A DNA stretch of 64,000 nucleotides, taken from NCBI RefSeq assembly GCF_025370775.1, contig NZ_JAMXEX010000003.1:310001-374000 (forward strand). The letters are read 5' to 3'. This DNA comes from Ancylothrix sp. D3o (GTDB lineage Bacteria > Cyanobacteriota > Cyanobacteriia > Cyanobacteriales > Oscillatoriaceae). Every line of letters begins with the position of its first letter. Positions within the stretch are counted from its first letter, which is position 1. Below, piece by piece: positions 35,972 through 44,824 of the stretch. Under the pieces are notes generated by a model. It ran no database searches. It worked only from the letters and a program-made list of their open reading frames with translations, and was not told where the DNA came from. A program made the translations under genes and the position numbers.

Positions 35972-37072
35972 ATGAGGCAAAAAATGCCCCCAGCAGAAAT
36001 CACAACAGTAAACCCCCAGAAGCAAAAAGCATTAGACGCAGTGCTAGGGCAAATCGAGCGCACTTTTGGCAAAGGTTCAATTATGCGCCTCGGAGATGCC
36101 AACCGCATGAAGGTGGAAACCATCTCCAGCGGATCGCTGACTCTGGATATCGCCTTGGGCGGTGGGTTGCCCAAGGGACGGGTTATTGAAATTTATGGCC
36201 CAGAAAGTGCCGGTAAAACTACCCTCGCCCTCCACGCTATCGCTGAAGTGCAAAAAGCCGGTGGTATCGCCGCCTTTGTGGATGCAGAACACGCCCTCGA
36301 TCCCACCTACGCGGCTAAATTGAATGTTGACACCCAAAACTTATTGGTGTCTCAACCCGATAACGGCGAAATGGCGCTAGAAATTGTTGATCAACTTGTG
36401 CGCTCTGTTGCTGTTGATTTAGTTGTTATTGACTCGGTTGCTGCTTTGGTACCCCGTGCAGAAATCGAAGGCGATATGGGTGACTCTCACATGGGTTTGC
36501 AAGCTCGTTTAATGAGCCAAGCTCTGCGAAAAATCACCGGCAATATTGGTAAGTCTGGCTGTACTGTTATTTTCCTCAACCAGTTGCGGCAAAAAATCGG
36601 TGTCACCTACGGCAACCCAGAAACCACGACCGGCGGTAATGCTCTTAAATTTTATGCTTCCGTGCGTCTCGATATCCGCCGTTCCCAAACTTTGAAAAAA
36701 GGCACTGAGGAATACGGTATCCGCGCTAAAGTTAAAGTTGCTAAAAATAAGGTCGCTCCTCCGTTCCGTATCGCAGAATTTGATATCCTTTTTGGCAAAG
36801 GTATTTCCCGTTTGGGTTGCTTGCTAGATATGGCAGAAGAAACAGGAGTCCTAGGACGCAAAGGCACTTGGTTTAACTATAAAGGCGACAACATCGGCCA
36901 AGGACGGGATAACGCTATCAAATATCTCGAAGAAAATACCAAAATCGCCGACGAAATCGAAAAGCAAGTCCGCGAACAACTCGATAAAGGTGCTGTTGTT
37001 TCTGCTAACTCTGTGTCGGGTGGTGAGGAGGAAGAAGAAACAGACGAAATTTTGGAGGAAGTAGAAGAGTAA
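35972..37072 (+). CDS. recA: Recombinase RecA
   Basis: The 366-residue protein has the Walker A GPESAGKT (76-83), Walker [14 protein letters not shown], the DNA-binding loops ([20 protein letters not shown] and [17 protein letters not shown]) and an acidic C-terminus ([15 protein letters not shown]). It forms filaments on single-stranded DNA, drives strand exchange and stimulates LexA cleavage. The first five residues (MRQKM) leave a second ATG at codon 5 as an alternative. It ends with a T-tract terminator and stands as its own unit downstream of NurA. Confidence 0.98.
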   Translation: MRQKMPPAEITTVNPQKQKALDAVLGQIERTFGKGSIMRLGDANRMKVETISSGSLTLDIALGGGLPKGRVIEIYGPESAGKTTLALHAIAEVQKAGGIAAFVDAEHALDPTYAAKLNVDTQNLLVSQPDNGEMALEIVDQLVRSVAVDLVVIDSVAALVPRAEIEGDMGDSHMGLQARLMSQALRKITGNIGKSGCTVIFLNQLRQKIGVTYGNPETTTGGNALKFYASVRLDIRRSQTLKKGTEEYGIRAKVKVAKNKVAPPFRIAEFDILFGKGISRLGCLLDMAEETGVLGRKGTWFNYKGDNIGQGRDNAIKYLEENTKIADEIEKQVREQLDKGAVVSANSVSGGEEEEETDEILEEVEE

Positions 37073-37093
37073 ATCTATTTCTTTTCTATCACT

Positions 37094-37127
37094 AGGTGTG
37101 TTCCTCCGGGGAATACGCCTTTTTTTT
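37094..37127 (+). terminator. Rho-independent terminator of recA
   Basis: AGGTGTGTTCC pairs with GGAATACGCCT (two G-T wobbles) around a short CTCCGG loop, followed by seven or more Ts. It starts 22 bases after the recA stop. Confidence 0.82.
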
Positions 37128-37342
37128 GCGCTTTTTAAGAGCTTCTAAATAGCGGGTTCCTTTAAGTAAGGGGGTTTGGGCGTTTTCGCTATATTTGCCG
37201 GTGCAAAGAGGAATACTCTACAATAAATTGTGACAATTATTAAACTGTCTACCTAACTGTCTATGCTCGGAACTTAACCAAAAATGCCACGACTAAGGAG
37301 GTAACAAAGCAACAACAACTAATACAAAGAAAGAGAAAAATT

Positions 37343-37861
37343 ATGCAACGCGCTCTCAAAAATGCTCTGAAAATTGCTCTCGTTATTGCCCCGCTTTTGA
37401 TGTCTGCAAGTCATGCTTCTGCTAACCCTCAACCGATGAAAGATAGCTATATTGGTGCTGGGGTTGCTGCCGGTGTAACTAATGGTGGTCAAGATGGAGA
37501 TGCGGCCAATACTGGTGGTAGTATTCAAGGCCGGTATGCTATTCCAAATGCCCCGGTTTCTGTTCGTGGGGCTGTGGTTTTTAGTAACGAAAGTGCCGCT
37601 ATTATGCCGATGGTTTCTTATGATTTGGCCGTAACTAATAACGCAAACGTTTATGCCGGTGTTGGTTATGCTTTCCATGAAAGTGATGGTTCACCGACTC
37701 CTGTGGGAAATAAAGATTCTGTGGTATTAACAACCGGCGTTGAAGCGAAAGTTACCCGCGATATCGTTATTTTTAGCGATGCCAAAGTTGGAATCAATGC
37801 TTATGAAAATAGCCCTGCTTCTGCTGTGAGTCTGCAAGTAGGCGGCGGTTATCGCTTCTAA
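37343..37861 (+). CDS. Small outer-membrane beta-barrel-like protein
   Basis: The 172-residue product has a signal peptide (about 1-27, ending SHASA). The mature part is a series of alternating glycine/hydrophobic strands (YIGAGVAAGVTNGG, NVYAGVGYAFHES) and ends in GGGYRF, with a terminal aromatic residue typical of outer-membrane barrels. About 145 mature residues would make an eight-stranded barrel. No enzyme motif is present. A perfect AAGGAGGT at 37295 is too far upstream (about 40 bases) to serve this ATG. The nearer purine run AAAGAGAAAAA probably does. Confidence 0.78.
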   Translation: MQRALKNALKIALVIAPLLMSASHASANPQPMKDSYIGAGVAAGVTNGGQDGDAANTGGSIQGRYAIPNAPVSVRGAVVFSNESAAIMPMVSYDLAVTNNANVYAGVGYAFHESDGSPTPVGNKDSVVLTTGVEAKVTRDIVIFSDAKVGINAYENSPASAVSLQVGGGYRF

Positions 37862-37907
37862 TCGCTTCTCAAAGTTTTCTCTGCTTCTATTTGGTGTTCT
37901 CCTGTTT

Positions 37908-37937
37908 ACCCGTTTTCTTTTCAGAAAGCGGGTTTTT
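37908..37937 (+). terminator. Rho-independent terminator
   Basis: ACCCGTTTTCT pairs with AGAAAGCGGGT (one G-T) and a run of seven Ts follows. It is 46 bases after the small barrel gene and of the ACCCG-type hairpin family. Confidence 0.82.
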
Positions 37938-38418
37938 TTATTGTCGAGGTAATACCAATGGGCGAAAGGTGTTGTTCTCAATCTTTCAGAATTCTGTAGG
38001 GTCTGGTTAGGAAAAATTTATACTACCAAAAGACAGCGAAAATAAAGCCGCCCCCAAAGTTCAGTTTTTTATAAAGAAACATTAACAACTGTAAGCTTTA
38101 AAATCTTAAATTTTATTGATAGCCCCTAGACAGGGTATGCCTTTGTTCGGTACTGTAAAGATTCCCCAAGAAATTGCCAGAAAATTATCACTCTTGTGAG
38201 GGTTTGTTTACATTATTCACCAAACCTATTGACTAATTGACACCACCGTAGTAGCACTCAGCAATCTACTTATAGGTGCAGCCATCCTCATCTCTTTAAA
38301 ATTCCTAAAAAAATGTTTGGACGCCCAAAGGCCATGATAAAATTAGTAGAAAGAACACAATTCCGACCGGATTTCCGGGGAAATTCTTAGGGTTCTGTAG
38401 GGCTAAAGCCCAAGTACA

Positions 38419-38437
38419 GACGTTCCGTCGGAACGTC
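38419..38437. repeat. Perfect palindrome GACGTTCC-GTC-GGAACGTC
   Basis: Eight-base arms pair perfectly around GTC, right after GGGCTAAAGCCCAAGTACA. The same kind of phrase (ACGTTCCGTCGGAACGTCTCTAC) is a known style of interspersed repeat in cyanobacteria. It could also cap the sir leader. Confidence 0.65.
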
Positions 38438-38508
38438 TCTACCCACCGGCCAGCATACTCTTCTGCCGACCCAAAAAGCAATTATTTAATTCTGACTGTA
38501 TCGAACTC

Positions 38509-40557
38509 ATGGTTAAAACTCCTATTTCTATTTCTCCTGTACCGAACGGCGAAAGTCCAGTACGCAAACCTTCAAAGGTAGAAGGGCTCAAAGAACGCAG
38601 CAATCAGTTGCGCGAGCCGGTGGCAACTGAATTGTTGCAAGACACAACGCATTTCACAGAAGACGCTATACAGATTCTTAAATTTCACGGTTCCTATCAG
38701 CAAGACAACCGCGATAATCGGGTCAAAGGCCAAGAAAAAGATTATCAGATGATGCTGCGAACCCGCTGTCCAGGGGGGGTCATTCCGCCAGAGCTTTATT
38801 TGACGCTTGACCGGCTTTGTGATGAGTATGGAAATGGCACGCTGCGAGCAACCACCCGTCAAGCTTTCCAAATTCACGGCGTTTTAAAGAAAAATTTAAA
38901 ACAAGTCATGGCCTCTATTATTAAAAAAATGGGGTCAACGTTGGGCGCGTGCGGTGACTTAAATCGAAATGTGATGGCTCCACCGGCCCCCTTTAAAAAT
39001 CGACGCGATTATCAATACGCTCTCACTTACGCTAATAATATTGCCGATTTGTTAGCTCCCCAAACCGGCGCCTATTACGAAATATGGCTAGATGGAGAAA
39101 AAGCCGTTTCTGCTGAGGAAGATCCAGCAGTCAAAGCCGCCAGACAAAGCAACGGTAACGGCACGCTTATTCACAACTCCGAAGAACCGATTTATGGCAC
39201 TTACTATATGCCACGCAAATTTAAAATTTGTGTGACGGTGCCAGGAGATAACTCGGTAGATTTATACTCCCAGGATCTCACATTGGTAGTAATGACCGAT
39301 GGGGCCGGTGAGTTGGTAGGCTTTAATGTGTTTGCCGGCGGCGGTTTGGGACGCACCCACAATAAAGAAGAAACCTTTGCCCGCCTAGCCGACCCGATTG
39401 GCTTTGTCGGCAAAGATGATGTGTATGATTTGGTAAAAGCCATCGTCGCCACACAACGCGATTACGGCGACCGCAGCGACCGGCGCCACGCCCGCATGAA
39501 ATATCTACTCCATGACTGGGGAGTAGAAAAATTTAAGCAAACCGTTGAAGGTTATTTTGGCAAAGAAATTCAACCGCTCAAACCCTTGCCAGAGTGGAAA
39601 TATGAAGATTTCCTAGGCTGGCATGAACAAGGCGATGGCAAACTGTTTGTCGGCATTTCTATTGAAAATGGCCGCATTAAAGATGAAGGCAATTTTCAGC
39701 TAAAAACGGCGCTGCATGAAATTGTTAGCAAATATAACTTGCCGATGTTGGTGACACCCCACCAAAATGTCTTGTTTTATGATATAGAACCGGCCATCAA
39801 AGCAGAAATTGAGGCGATTTTATCGCGTTGTGGCATCAAACCGGAAACTGGGATCGATCCATTGGTACGCTATTCGATGGCGTGTCCCGCATTACCAACC
39901 TGTGGGCTGGCCACCACTGAGTCTGAGCGGGCTATCCCTGGTATACTGGATCGGATTCGGAACCTGTTGGCCAAATTGGGGTTAGAACACGAGCACTTTG
40001 TTGTCCGCATGACCGGCTGCCCCAATGGCTGCGCCCGTCCGTATATGGCGGAATTAGGGTTTGTTGGCAACGCTCCCAATACTTATCAAGTTTGGCTGGG
40101 CGGTTGTCCCAATCAAACTCGTTTGGCGCAGCCCTACATTGACCGACTGAACATTGAAAATCTCGAAACTTTTCTGGAGCCGATTTTTGTATTTTTCCAA
40201 CAAAAACGGCAGGCTGGTGAAAGCTTTGGGGATTTTTGTAACCGAGTTGGCTTTGATGAGATCCGCCAATTTACTACCTCTTACTCAGTTGCTCCCAAGA
40301 TGACCACTCAATTAACTGAAATGAACGTTCAAGAACTAACACCTGTAATCACAAATGGTCAAGTTGCTATTGCTCCTGAAGAGCCCGCAACAGAAACCAA
40401 TACCGATCCCGCTAATATCCGTCATCGGGTTAGCCTGCGTCACGAGGTTTATACGCAATTAAAAGCGGAAGCAAAGCGTCAGAATAAACCCCTCGTTCAA
40501 CTCGCTACTGAGGTTATTGAAGGTTATCTAAAAACCATTAATACCAATGAAGGGTAG
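38509..40557 (+). CDS. sir: Ferredoxin-sulfite reductase with C-terminal extension
   Basis: The 682-residue enzyme reduces sulfite to sulfide with six electrons from ferredoxin, using siroheme and a [4Fe-4S] cluster. Cluster ligands are visible: C459 and C465 (CPALPTC), and C504 and C508 (TGCPNGC). Other family blocks are [21 protein letters not shown] and [13 protein letters not shown]. This is sulfite- not nitrite-type in overall similarity. After the catalytic part (about 610) comes a linker and a tail (about 640-678) with [19 protein letters not shown] and [11 protein letters not shown], which resembles a ribbon-helix-helix fold. It is single-gene, closed by a strong terminator. Confidence 0.95.
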   Translation: MVKTPISISPVPNGESPVRKPSKVEGLKERSNQLREPVATELLQDTTHFTEDAIQILKFHGSYQQDNRDNRVKGQEKDYQMMLRTRCPGGVIPPELYLTLDRLCDEYGNGTLRATTRQAFQIHGVLKKNLKQVMASIIKKMGSTLGACGDLNRNVMAPPAPFKNRRDYQYALTYANNIADLLAPQTGAYYEIWLDGEKAVSAEEDPAVKAARQSNGNGTLIHNSEEPIYGTYYMPRKFKICVTVPGDNSVDLYSQDLTLVVMTDGAGELVGFNVFAGGGLGRTHNKEETFARLADPIGFVGKDDVYDLVKAIVATQRDYGDRSDRRHARMKYLLHDWGVEKFKQTVEGYFGKEIQPLKPLPEWKYEDFLGWHEQGDGKLFVGISIENGRIKDEGNFQLKTALHEIVSKYNLPMLVTPHQNVLFYDIEPAIKAEIEAILSRCGIKPETGIDPLVRYSMACPALPTCGLATTESERAIPGILDRIRNLLAKLGLEHEHFVVRMTGCPNGCARPYMAELGFVGNAPNTYQVWLGGCPNQTRLAQPYIDRLNIENLETFLEPIFVFFQQKRQAGESFGDFCNRVGFDEIRQFTTSYSVAPKMTTQLTEMNVQELTPVITNGQVAIAPEEPATETNTDPANIRHRVSLRHEVYTQLKAEAKRQNKPLVQLATEVIEGYLKTINTNEG

Positions 40558-40572
40558 TTGTTAAAAATCAAT

Positions 40573-40607
40573 GGTAAAAGAGAAAAATCCTCTTTTACCT
40601 TTTTTTT
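40573..40607 (+). terminator. Rho-independent terminator of sir
   Basis: GGTAAAAGAG (40573-40582) and CTCTTTTACC (40590-40599) form a perfect 10-bp stem, followed by eight Ts. It starts 15 bases after the sir stop. Confidence 0.92.
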
Positions 40608-40628
40608 GTTTTACAGGCGATTAAAATT

Positions 40629-41351
40629 TTGGCGCAACTGCAAAGGCTAGTTATTTCACCTTCTCAATTTAGCGACCGGCACATTAACCTGACTGCTGAA
40701 CAAGAGCATTATTTAAGTCGGGTTTTGCGGTTGCGGGAGGGTGATTGTTTTATAGCAATTAAAAATGGCGAATGGTGGTTAGCAAAGCTTTTAACCCCCG
40801 CTCTCGCAGAGATTTTAGAGGCGATACCGGCTTCTAATGAGTTGGCGGTGGAAGTTGTTTTATTAATAGCTTTGCCAAAAGGAAATGCTTTTGAGGATGT
40901 GGTGCGCTCTTGTACAGAATTGGGAGTTACTTGTTTTGTACCCGTTATCAGTAAGCGGACATTGCTTAAACCAAGCCCCCAAAAAATTGAACGCTGGCGA
41001 CGCATTGCCGAAGAAGCAGCAGAACAGTCAGAAAGACAAGTTGTACCGGCAATTTTGGAGCCAATAACTTATTCAGAATGCTTGTCTTTTGTCAATGATT
41101 TTTCTTTTATTTGTGTAGCGCGCTTAGAGGCGAAGCCTTTATTAAATTGCTTAGTTGAAGTAAAATCTCAAATCGAAAATTCAAAATCAAAAATTGTTAT
41201 TTTAACCGGCCCGGAAGGCGGTTTAACTGAGCAAGAAGAACAGGCGGCATTCAATGCTGGGTTTGTAGGGGTTTCTTTGGGGAAGCGCATTTTGAGAGCA
41301 GTAACGGCGCCGGTGGTGGCTGCTTCTTTGGTGTCGGCTGTTTTGGAATAA
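40629..41351 (+). CDS. rsmE: 16S rRNA m3U1498 methyltransferase RsmE
   Basis: The 240-residue SPOUT-fold protein begins at a TTG (MAQLQRLVISPSQF), typical for this family. It has the N-terminal PUA-like part (HYLSRVLRLREGD), then ALPKGNAFEDVVRSCTELGV, the ISKRTLLKPSPQKIERWRRIAEEAAEQSERQ block, and the knot motifs ILTGPEGGLTEQE and SLGKRILRAVTAPVVA. It methylates U1498 in the decoding region of 16S rRNA with AdoMet. It lies only 22 bases after the sir terminator. The ribosome site is weak. Confidence 0.94.
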   Translation: MAQLQRLVISPSQFSDRHINLTAEQEHYLSRVLRLREGDCFIAIKNGEWWLAKLLTPALAEILEAIPASNELAVEVVLLIALPKGNAFEDVVRSCTELGVTCFVPVISKRTLLKPSPQKIERWRRIAEEAAEQSERQVVPAILEPITYSECLSFVNDFSFICVARLEAKPLLNCLVEVKSQIENSKSKIVILTGPEGGLTEQEEQAAFNAGFVGVSLGKRILRAVTAPVVAASLVSAVLE

Positions 41352-41438
41352 AAGCTTTGATGCAGTTTTCAACTCATCTGAGTTAATCTGCGGGCCCGAC
41401 ATCCTACCGGCCTTACATTGGCGGTTATTTTATTTCCT

Positions 41439-41471
41439 TAAAAAACCCCCAGCTTTTTTAGCAGTGGGGGT
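41439..41471 (-). terminator. Terminator for the minus-strand gene at 41601
   Basis: On the minus strand ACCCCCACTGC pairs with GCTGGGGGT around TAAAAAA, and TTTTTT follows. It lies about 130 bases after the stop of the amphipathic-protein gene and could also stop rsmE read-through. Confidence 0.65.
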
Positions 41472-41600
41472 GAAAATTTAAACCGGACATTAACGGCTGG
41501 CAAGATGCCAGCCCCACAAATTAACGCCGATAAGTATAGGGTTGGATGCAAGAGTTTATTGATATTATTTTCGGCTTTCCTAATCCCTAATACTTAATGT

Positions 41601-42014
41601 CTAGCGAGTTGTATTGACTTGGCGTGCCATGTCGAGATAGGAGGTCATATTTGCACCCGGACGCCGGCGCGTGGCGGTGGCGGTGGGTGTTAAATATTGG
41701 GTGGAAAAACCGCTTACAGGTGCTGGGGCTTTTGCCGGTTCTGGTTTTTTGGCAGCCGCCGGTGCGGGGTTTTCTACTTTTGCCGGCTTTTCTTGTTTGG
41801 TTGTGGCTTTCTCTGCTGTTGCGGGTTTAGCTGCGGCTTTTGGTGCTGCCGTTTTGGCGGTTTCGGCTTTGGGGGCCGGCTGGCTGGCAGTCATGGCTTT
41901 TGCTGCTGGTTTTGCCTCAAATTCGTATGCGTATTCAGACTTTTTGCCGAAGCCTAATATTTTCCCCAAAAAGCCAAATATTCCGCCAAATATGTTTTTA
42001 AGAAAACCGAACAT
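41601..42014 (-). CDS. Cyanobacterial protein with amphipathic N-terminus and Ala/Lys/Pro-rich linker
   Basis: The 137-residue protein starts with a Phe/Gly/Leu/Ile-rich amphipathic segment (FLKNIFGGIFGFLGKILGF, about 4-22) and a short charged piece (KKSEYAYEFEAK). A 65-residue Ala/Pro/Lys linker (KAAAKPATAEKATTK) and a conserved-looking end (YLDMARQVNTTR) follow. I recall similar N- and C-terminal motifs in other cyanobacterial hypothetical proteins. It probably attaches to a membrane through the helix while the C-terminal motif binds a partner. A T-tract terminator follows. Function unknown. Confidence 0.75.
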   Translation of the reverse strand: MFGFLKNIFGGIFGFLGKILGFGKKSEYAYEFEAKPAAKAMTASQPAPKAETAKTAAPKAAAKPATAEKATTKQEKPAKVENPAPAAAKKPEPAKAPAPVSGFSTQYLTPTATATRRRPGANMTSYLDMARQVNTTR

Positions 42015-42446
42015 TGTATGATCTCCTAACTACTATACGAATGAACTCTTCTGTTATATATCCCGATGATACCGGAAACTGCTTTGAAGGTTCTTATCTT
42101 CCAGTATCCCGTTTTTGGTGCCGGTGGAATCTTAATGACCCGCGCTTTATTATGAAGTTATGTAAGGATTATTACAAGTAAACGATGAGTTTCTTTATAA
42201 AAATTAACAAAAAAGCGGTTAGACGCTGATAAACAGCTATACAGCGTTAAGAATTGCTGCTGAGGTAGTTAGTTCGTGAGAAACCAAACGAGCGTTTTCT
42301 GGTATTGCGGGTTTGACTGTGATTTGTGGAATTTAAAGAGGGATAAGTTGGAAAATTAACCATAGCCAGCTTTAAAGCTGTCATAAAGCCATTCAAAATA
42401 GCTAGAGTTAAAATTTAAAGTGTAATTAGGTGAAAAAGGCAAAATA
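42015..42446. other. Intergenic stretch, 432 bp
   Basis: Divergent promoter region between the amphipathic-protein gene and the first hydrolase. No gene, tRNA or strong palindrome seen. Confidence 0.5.
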
Positions 42447-43106
42447 ATGATGAATAATTCACAAAAAGCTAATCCGATTTTACTGTTGCATGGTTTGTGG
42501 GATACAGAGGCAATTTTTCATCCCATGTCAAATTTTTTAAGCAAGTTAGGCTACTCGGTTTATAGTCTGAGTATGAATCCAAATAATGGAGATGTAGCGC
42601 TTGAAAAATTGGCAGAACAAGTGGCGATTTATGCGGCTAAGATTTTTCCAGAAAATCAGCGTTTTGATTTGCTGGGTTTTAGTATGGGTGGGATTGTTGG
42701 CCGGTATTATTTACAGCGACTTGGAGGTATTGAAAAGGTAGATCGTTTTATTACTATTGGCTCTCCTCATAATGGCACAGCTACGGCTTTTGGGTCTTTG
42801 CGTCCCGGTTGTATGCAAATGCGGATAGGGAGTTATTTTTTAGCAGATTTAAATCGAGATTTGACAGTTTTGAGCCAGATTAATTTTACTTCGATTTGGA
42901 GCCCTTATGATATGATGATTTTACCGGCTTCGAGTTCGATAATGCCGGTGGGTAAAAATATCCTAATTCCGGTTTTGTTTCATGGCTGGATGGCGGCGGA
43001 TGAGCGAGTTTTAAAGGCTGTAATGGAGGAATTATCAGCGCCGTTGAAAGCAGAGAATAATCGTTTAAACTCCCTGAAAACAACAGTTCAGGAGAACCGC
43101 AAATAA
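42447..43106 (+). CDS. Alpha/beta hydrolase, triacylglycerol-lipase-like (first of two)
   Basis: The 219-residue hydrolase starts with ILLLHGLWDTEAIFHPM (oxyanion HG motif), and the nucleophile elbow is GFSMGGIVGRYYLQRLGG with Ser in G-F-S-M-G. Next comes ITIGSPHNGT, the standard lipase/esterase follow-up. Aspartate and histidine of the triad would be in the C-terminal part (SPYDMMI, and a late His in VLFHGWM). No signal peptide is seen. It is clearly paralogous to the next gene, a tandem duplication. The substrate is unknown, perhaps a glycerolipid. Confidence 0.88.
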   Translation: MMNNSQKANPILLLHGLWDTEAIFHPMSNFLSKLGYSVYSLSMNPNNGDVALEKLAEQVAIYAAKIFPENQRFDLLGFSMGGIVGRYYLQRLGGIEKVDRFITIGSPHNGTATAFGSLRPGCMQMRIGSYFLADLNRDLTVLSQINFTSIWSPYDMMILPASSSIMPVGKNILIPVLFHGWMAADERVLKAVMEELSAPLKAENNRLNSLKTTVQENRK

Positions 43107-43187
43107 ATTATTTTTACATGAAAAATATTCGCTTTTCAACTGGACATAGCCCCAGAAACCTCTTCTAAATTTCTCAAGAGTTAAAAA

Positions 43188-43799
43188 ATGCAAAAAAATC
43201 CAGTTGTGTTGGTGCATGGAATTTTTCGACCGGCCAGTATTTTTAACAAAATGTCTGCTTATTTATCAGAAAGAGGCTGGCCGGTTTATGCCTTGAATAT
43301 GAAGCAATATAATGGCATCATTGGCTTAGATTTGTTGGCAAAACAAGTAGCAGAATATGTAGAAAATACCTTTCCCCCAAAACAGCCTATCGATGTAGTA
43401 GGTTTGAGCATGGGGGGAATTGTTAGCCGGTATTATGTACAACGCTTAGGGGGTATTGAAAGAGTACAAAGATTGATAACCATTGGTTCGCCGCATTATG
43501 GCACAAAAATGGCATATTTTTTGCCCTTACCAGGGTGTTTACAAATGCGTCCGGGTAGTTTGTTTTTGCAGGAATTAAATAAGGATTCTGAGATGTTAGG
43601 AAAGATAAACTTTACTTCGATTTGGACTCCTTATGATTTTATAATTGTGCCGGCGGCGAGTGCAGCACAAATAAGAATAGAAGAAACAAAAGAACTATTA
43701 GGAAAAGAAAAAAAAGTCTTGGTATTTGCCCATGCCCTGTTAGTGAGAAATAACAAAACATTACAAGCCGTAGCTGAAGCATTAAACGAACCGATATAA
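43188..43799 (+). CDS. Alpha/beta hydrolase, lipase-like (second of two)
   Basis: The 203-residue paralogue keeps VVLVHGIFRPASIFNKM, the elbow GLSMGGIVSRYYVQRLGG, ITIGSPHYGTKMAYF and INFTSIWTPYDFIIVPA, matching its neighbour at these positions. Its C-terminus (VFAHALLVRNNKTLQAV) supplies the likely catalytic His. It follows 81 bp after the first copy and may be in one operon. Shared motifs with small differences suggest an old duplication with possible substrate divergence. Confidence 0.87.
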   Translation: MQKNPVVLVHGIFRPASIFNKMSAYLSERGWPVYALNMKQYNGIIGLDLLAKQVAEYVENTFPPKQPIDVVGLSMGGIVSRYYVQRLGGIERVQRLITIGSPHYGTKMAYFLPLPGCLQMRPGSLFLQELNKDSEMLGKINFTSIWTPYDFIIVPAASAAQIRIEETKELLGKEKKVLVFAHALLVRNNKTLQAVAEALNEPI

Positions 43800-43989
43800 T
43801 TGTAAATTTGTCTTAGCCAAAACGCCTATTTCCTATGAAAATAGGGAAATAAGCCGACGGTGGCACCCAATTAAAAATTAAAAAATATAACCAAATACAG
43901 AGATTTATTAAAAAATAAATTTTAATGGAGAGAATTCAGGATAACTAAGTTAAACTGTGGGCACCTGCCATCAATGAGGAGTTTAAGAA

Positions 43990-44751
43990 ATGTTTTCTTT
44001 AGCAAAACGATGTCTTGCTGAATTTATAGGTACTTTTTGGCTTGTTTTAGGTGGATGCGGTAGCGCAGTTTTAGCCGCTGGCTTTACAGCCGATGGTGCA
44101 AAAATAGGTGAAACCGCCCTTTTTCCATTAGGCTTAGGATTTGTTGGAGTTTCCCTGGCATTTGGGCTAACTGTCTTAACAATGGCTTATGCAATTGGAC
44201 ACATTTCTGGGTGCCATTTAAATCCGGCAGTTTCCTTTGGGCTGTGGGCGTGCAAACGCTTTCCGGGCGGTGAATTGCTACCTTATATTGCTTCCCAGGT
44301 AGCCGGTGCAATTATTGCATCAGGCGTGATTTATTTAATTGCCAGTGGCAAACCTGGATTTAGTCTTTCTGGTTCCAATCCTTTAGCTACCAATGGATTT
44401 GGAGAACATTCACCCGGAGGTTATTCACTTTTAGCTTGCTTAATAACAGAAGTGGTAATGACCTTTATGTTTTTGATGATTATCTTGGGTTCAACAGATC
44501 GACGTGCCCCCCAACAATTTGCGGGAATTGCTATCGGTTTAGGTCTCACACTAATACACCTTATTAGTATTCCTGTGACCAATACTTCTGTCAATCCTGC
44601 CCGTAGTACCGGCGTAGCTTTGTTTGCAGGAACAGAATTGTTTTCCCAAGTTTGGCTATTTTGGATCGCCCCAATTTTAGGAGCAATATTAGCCGGTTTT
44701 GTTTACCAAACAGTATTTAGTGAAGCCGTGACGGGAACGCAGATAGAATAA
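43990..44751 (+). CDS. aqpZ: Aquaporin Z (MIP family)
   Basis: The 253-residue channel has six membrane helices and both NPA boxes: [11 protein letters not shown] and [12 protein letters not shown]. The N-terminal [23 protein letters not shown] and the loop around [11 protein letters not shown] match AqpZ. The selectivity filter includes the Arg after the second NPA, as in water-specific members. A short helix hairpin carries [11 protein letters not shown]. It passes water across the plasma membrane and in cyanobacteria is linked to osmotic response. A GGAGTTT ribosome site is present. Confidence 0.95.
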   Translation: MFSLAKRCLAEFIGTFWLVLGGCGSAVLAAGFTADGAKIGETALFPLGLGFVGVSLAFGLTVLTMAYAIGHISGCHLNPAVSFGLWACKRFPGGELLPYIASQVAGAIIASGVIYLIASGKPGFSLSGSNPLATNGFGEHSPGGYSLLACLITEVVMTFMFLMIILGSTDRRAPQQFAGIAIGLGLTLIHLISIPVTNTSVNPARSTGVALFAGTELFSQVWLFWIAPILGAILAGFVYQTVFSEAVTGTQIE

Positions 44752-44771
44752 TCTCTCTAAGTAACGATTTT

Positions 44772-44820
44772 ATGCTTAGAAAATAATTTTGCCTTCGGAA
44801 TATCCGAGTTTTCTAAGCAT
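44772..44820. terminator. Large perfect hairpin between convergent genes
   Basis: ATGCTTAGAAAA (44772-44783) and TTTTCTAAGCAT (44809-44820) are perfect 12-bp arms, and the loop contains CGGAATATCCG. It lies between aqpZ and the nucleoside transporter and should terminate both transcripts. Confidence 0.78.
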
Positions 44821-44824
44821 AGAT

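Larger units (their letters stand above)
37862..38508. other. Intergenic stretch, 647 bp, upstream of sir
   Basis: It contains the terminator at 37908-37937 and the palindrome at 38419-38437. A GGGCTAAAGCCC palindrome lies at 38400-38411. No gene is seen. The sir promoter must lie in it. Confidence 0.5.
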
